Source of the DNA: CAYMMX01 sp964391675
GTDB lineage: Bacteria; Cyanobacteriota; Vampirovibrionia; Gastranaerophilales; Gastranaerophilaceae
Length of the DNA stretch: 64,000 nt
Reading direction: 5' to 3'
Assembly: GCA_964391675.1 (NCBI GenBank)
Contig: CAYMMX010000005.1
Coordinates: forward strand, 130,532 to 194,531
This document shows positions 62,822 to 64,000 of the stretch, one piece after another (the stretch's first letter is position 1; every line of letters begins with the position of its first letter). The position numbers and the translations under genes are program-made. The notes below the pieces were generated by a model, which saw nothing but the letters and a program-made list of their open reading frames with translations, was not told the DNA's origin and ran no database searches.

Positions 62822-63787
62822 ATGCATAGAATATCTATAGGTAATAATCAATCAGAAGTCTCTTTTTCAAGAAATGGAAATAAAATTAATAATCAAGTTG
62901 TACTTGTCAATATGAATGATTCTGAATTACGTAATTTGGCATATGACATTAGTAATGATGAAAAAGAGCAAATAAAGCAAAAAAAATCTATTCTACGAAC
63001 ATTCATAGCTATACCTGTTGTTGCATCCTTGGCTAATGGGATTTTAACTAAAGAAATTATTTCTGTTGGCAAAGACGGTATTGCAAAAACATTCAAAGCG
63101 ACTTTAGGAGACAAAGCATTAATTACAGCTAAATCAGCAGGATACTTTGCCGGAATTTTAGCTGCTTTTGGAATTTATAATGCAGCTAAGGCAAAAGTAG
63201 AATCTAAAAGTCCAGAGATACGGAACTTTAACGATGAGCATCCTTTGTTATCTTTATTGACAGATGTTGGTATTATTGCAGCTTGCTTAATAATAGGTAA
63301 AAAAGGAATAAGTGCTTTAAAAGGAAAGAATCTTAGTATTTTTAATAAATTATCAGAAAATTCAAATAAAATTAAGAAATTAGTAGATAGCAGTAAATTT
63401 AATGAAAAAATCATACCAAAAATTATTAATTTTTCAGATAGTATTAAAAATAAAGCTCCTTTTTTAGCAACTACGGCAAAGTTTTTACTTGAAAGATCCA
63501 TATGGGTTCTTTTAGGAATAGGATTTATAAAATCATCTTACTATTCGAGTAAAAATAAAAAAAAAGTTAATGTTAACTATGAAAAATTAAAAAATGTTCA
63601 ATTTGAATTAGTTAAAAAAATAAATACTAATATAAATGTGGAAAGAGATGTTTTAGCTCAAGACGACCCCAGGCAAGCGGATGATTTGAGAAAAATTGTT
63701 AATGGAGAAAAAATTTTTTCTAAAAAAGATTTAGCACAAATAAAAAATTTGGATTTAGTATATCAGGCATTAGCAAGTAAACAATAA
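62822..63787 (+). CDS. Hydrophobic protein of unknown function with SFSxNxxKIN N-terminus
   Basis: 321 residues from the ATG at 62822 (AAGGTGA about nine bases upstream); the GTG at 62810 is less likely. N-terminus MHRISIGNNQSEVSFSRNGNKIN is followed by four or so hydrophobic segments (about 56-70, 107-122, 145-158, 229-240) and a charged C-terminal helix (EKLKNVQFELVKKINTNINVE). No family is recognised. The start resembles the RelA/SpoT-fold protein's (KISFSTNNIKIN), which hints at a shared sorting signal or family. It stands alone between mtaB and the tRNA-Val unit. Confidence 0.6.
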   Translation: MHRISIGNNQSEVSFSRNGNKINNQVVLVNMNDSELRNLAYDISNDEKEQIKQKKSILRTFIAIPVVASLANGILTKEIISVGKDGIAKTFKATLGDKALITAKSAGYFAGILAAFGIYNAAKAKVESKSPEIRNFNDEHPLLSLLTDVGIIAACLIIGKKGISALKGKNLSIFNKLSENSNKIKKLVDSSKFNEKIIPKIINFSDSIKNKAPFLATTAKFLLERSIWVLLGIGFIKSSYYSSKNKKKVNVNYEKLKNVQFELVKKINTNINVERDVLAQDDPRQADDLRKIVNGEKIFSKKDLAQIKNLDLVYQALASKQ

Positions 63788-63792
63788 TCTTG

Positions 63793-63821
63793 TTGACAAT
63801 GAGTTTTGTTTTGTTTAATAT
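63793..63821 (+). promoter_or_regulatory. Promoter of the tRNA-Val unit (TTGACA-17-TAATAT)
   Basis: TTGACA (63793-63798) and TAATAT (63816-63821) with a 17-base spacer: a near-consensus sigma-70-type promoter. It starts transcription near 63828, leaving a leader of about 120 bases before tRNA-Val. Confidence 0.7.
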
Positions 63822-63837
63822 AAATTTTACAGATAAG

Positions 63838-63902
63838 TTACTTTTGTAACTATAGTCAGTTATTTAGTTCAGTTATCCTATTAGTTTATCTTACAAAAGT
63901 AA
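63838..63902 (+). repeat. 12-bp inverted repeat in tRNA-Val leader
   Basis: TTACTTTTGTAA (63838-63849) and its exact reverse complement TTACAAAAGTAA (63891-63902) flank a 41-base loop. Each arm is also itself a small hairpin. CAGTTAT is repeated in the loop. Located within the presumed leader of tRNA-Val. Confidence 0.55.
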
Positions 63903-63949
63903 TAGAGATTTTAAAACAAACTGAGCAAAATAAAAATTTAATAAAGTGC

Positions 63950-64000
63950 GGGCGTTTAGCTCAGTTGGTAGAGCGCTTCCCTTACAAGGAAGATGTCGGG
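63950..64000 (+). tRNA. tRNA-Val (anticodon TAC), 3' end cut by window
   Basis: The first 51 bases of a valine tRNA. Acceptor strand GGGCGTT, D-arm GCTC/GAGC, anticodon stem CTTCC/GGAAG presenting TAC. The T-arm and 3' end lie beyond the window. Confidence 0.92.

Noticed and set aside
1..64000. CRISPR array, prophage or insertion sequence
   Set aside because: No regularly spaced short direct repeats, transposase, integrase or phage structural genes were seen; the TpsA repeats are coding and about 400 bp long.

Overview
The window is AT-rich, gene-dense, Gram-negative bacterial chromosome. It has an outer-membrane TpsB transporter, a TolC-like channel, a Wza-type exporter and exported proteins with signal peptides. 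Mini-RNase III, phytochrome-like GAF arrays, the very low GC and the gene mix fit a non-photosynthetic cyanobacterial lineage (Vampirovibrionia/Melainabacteria, perhaps Gastranaerophilales). That placement is inference from gene content; no 16S or phylogeny is available here. No transposase, prophage or CRISPR array was seen.

Layout. 0-4.6 kb: a cut-off gene, an exported LTXXQ-like protein, mrnC, tRNA-Ala with a long leader, two gene-free stretches carrying repeats and hairpins, a GNAT acetyltransferase and threonine ammonia-lyase. 4.7-11.5 kb: a six-gene, tightly overlapping operon for a complex-I/group-4-hydrogenase-like membrane complex whose large subunit has lost most NiFe ligands (an Ehr-type complex). 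12-24 kb: a 1332-residue PocR plus six-GAF sensor, a TolC-like protein, and a two-partner secretion pair (TpsA with about 133-residue repeats, divergent TpsB). 24-25.5 kb: an exported HExxH protein and a VirB10-like/glycine-zipper protein.

25.6-44.4 kb is a surface polysaccharide locus. It holds an initiating sugar-phosphate transferase, UDP-HexNAc dehydrogenase, VanZ-like protein, glycosyltransferases, a CapK-like ligase, formyltransferase-like and deacetylase-like proteins, an O-acetyltransferase broken by a 12-G tract (probably phase-variable), flippase, polymerase, WecG-type transferase, a Wzc-like co-polymerase with a ruined P-loop, and Wza. Nearly all genes run on the minus strand from a promoter near 44.45 kb.

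44.6-64 kb is mostly housekeeping: a MerR-like coiled-coil protein, tRNA-Ser, a methyltetrahydrofolate:corrinoid methyltransferase, L28, dapA, secDF, an MFS carrier, an oligopeptide-type ABC transporter without its ATPases, MgtC, a TPR protein, mtaB and tRNA-Val (cut by the window end). Within it sits an accessory cluster at 46.4-48.9 kb, whose main gene joins a hydrophobic N-terminus to a RelA/SpoT-type (p)ppGpp synthetase fold. A small family of unrecognised proteins there and at 62.8 kb shares an N-terminal motif.

Recurrent signals: three promoters of the form TTTAC(A/C)-16-TATAAT (before tRNA-Ala, the methyltransferase and dapA), frequent TTG/GTG starts chosen by good ribosome binding sites, and long leaders in front of two tRNA genes. 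The best candidates for something undescribed are the RelA/SpoT-fold protein, the NiFe-less Ehr complex, and the G12-switched acetyltransferase beside a formyltransferase/deacetylase/CapK cassette.
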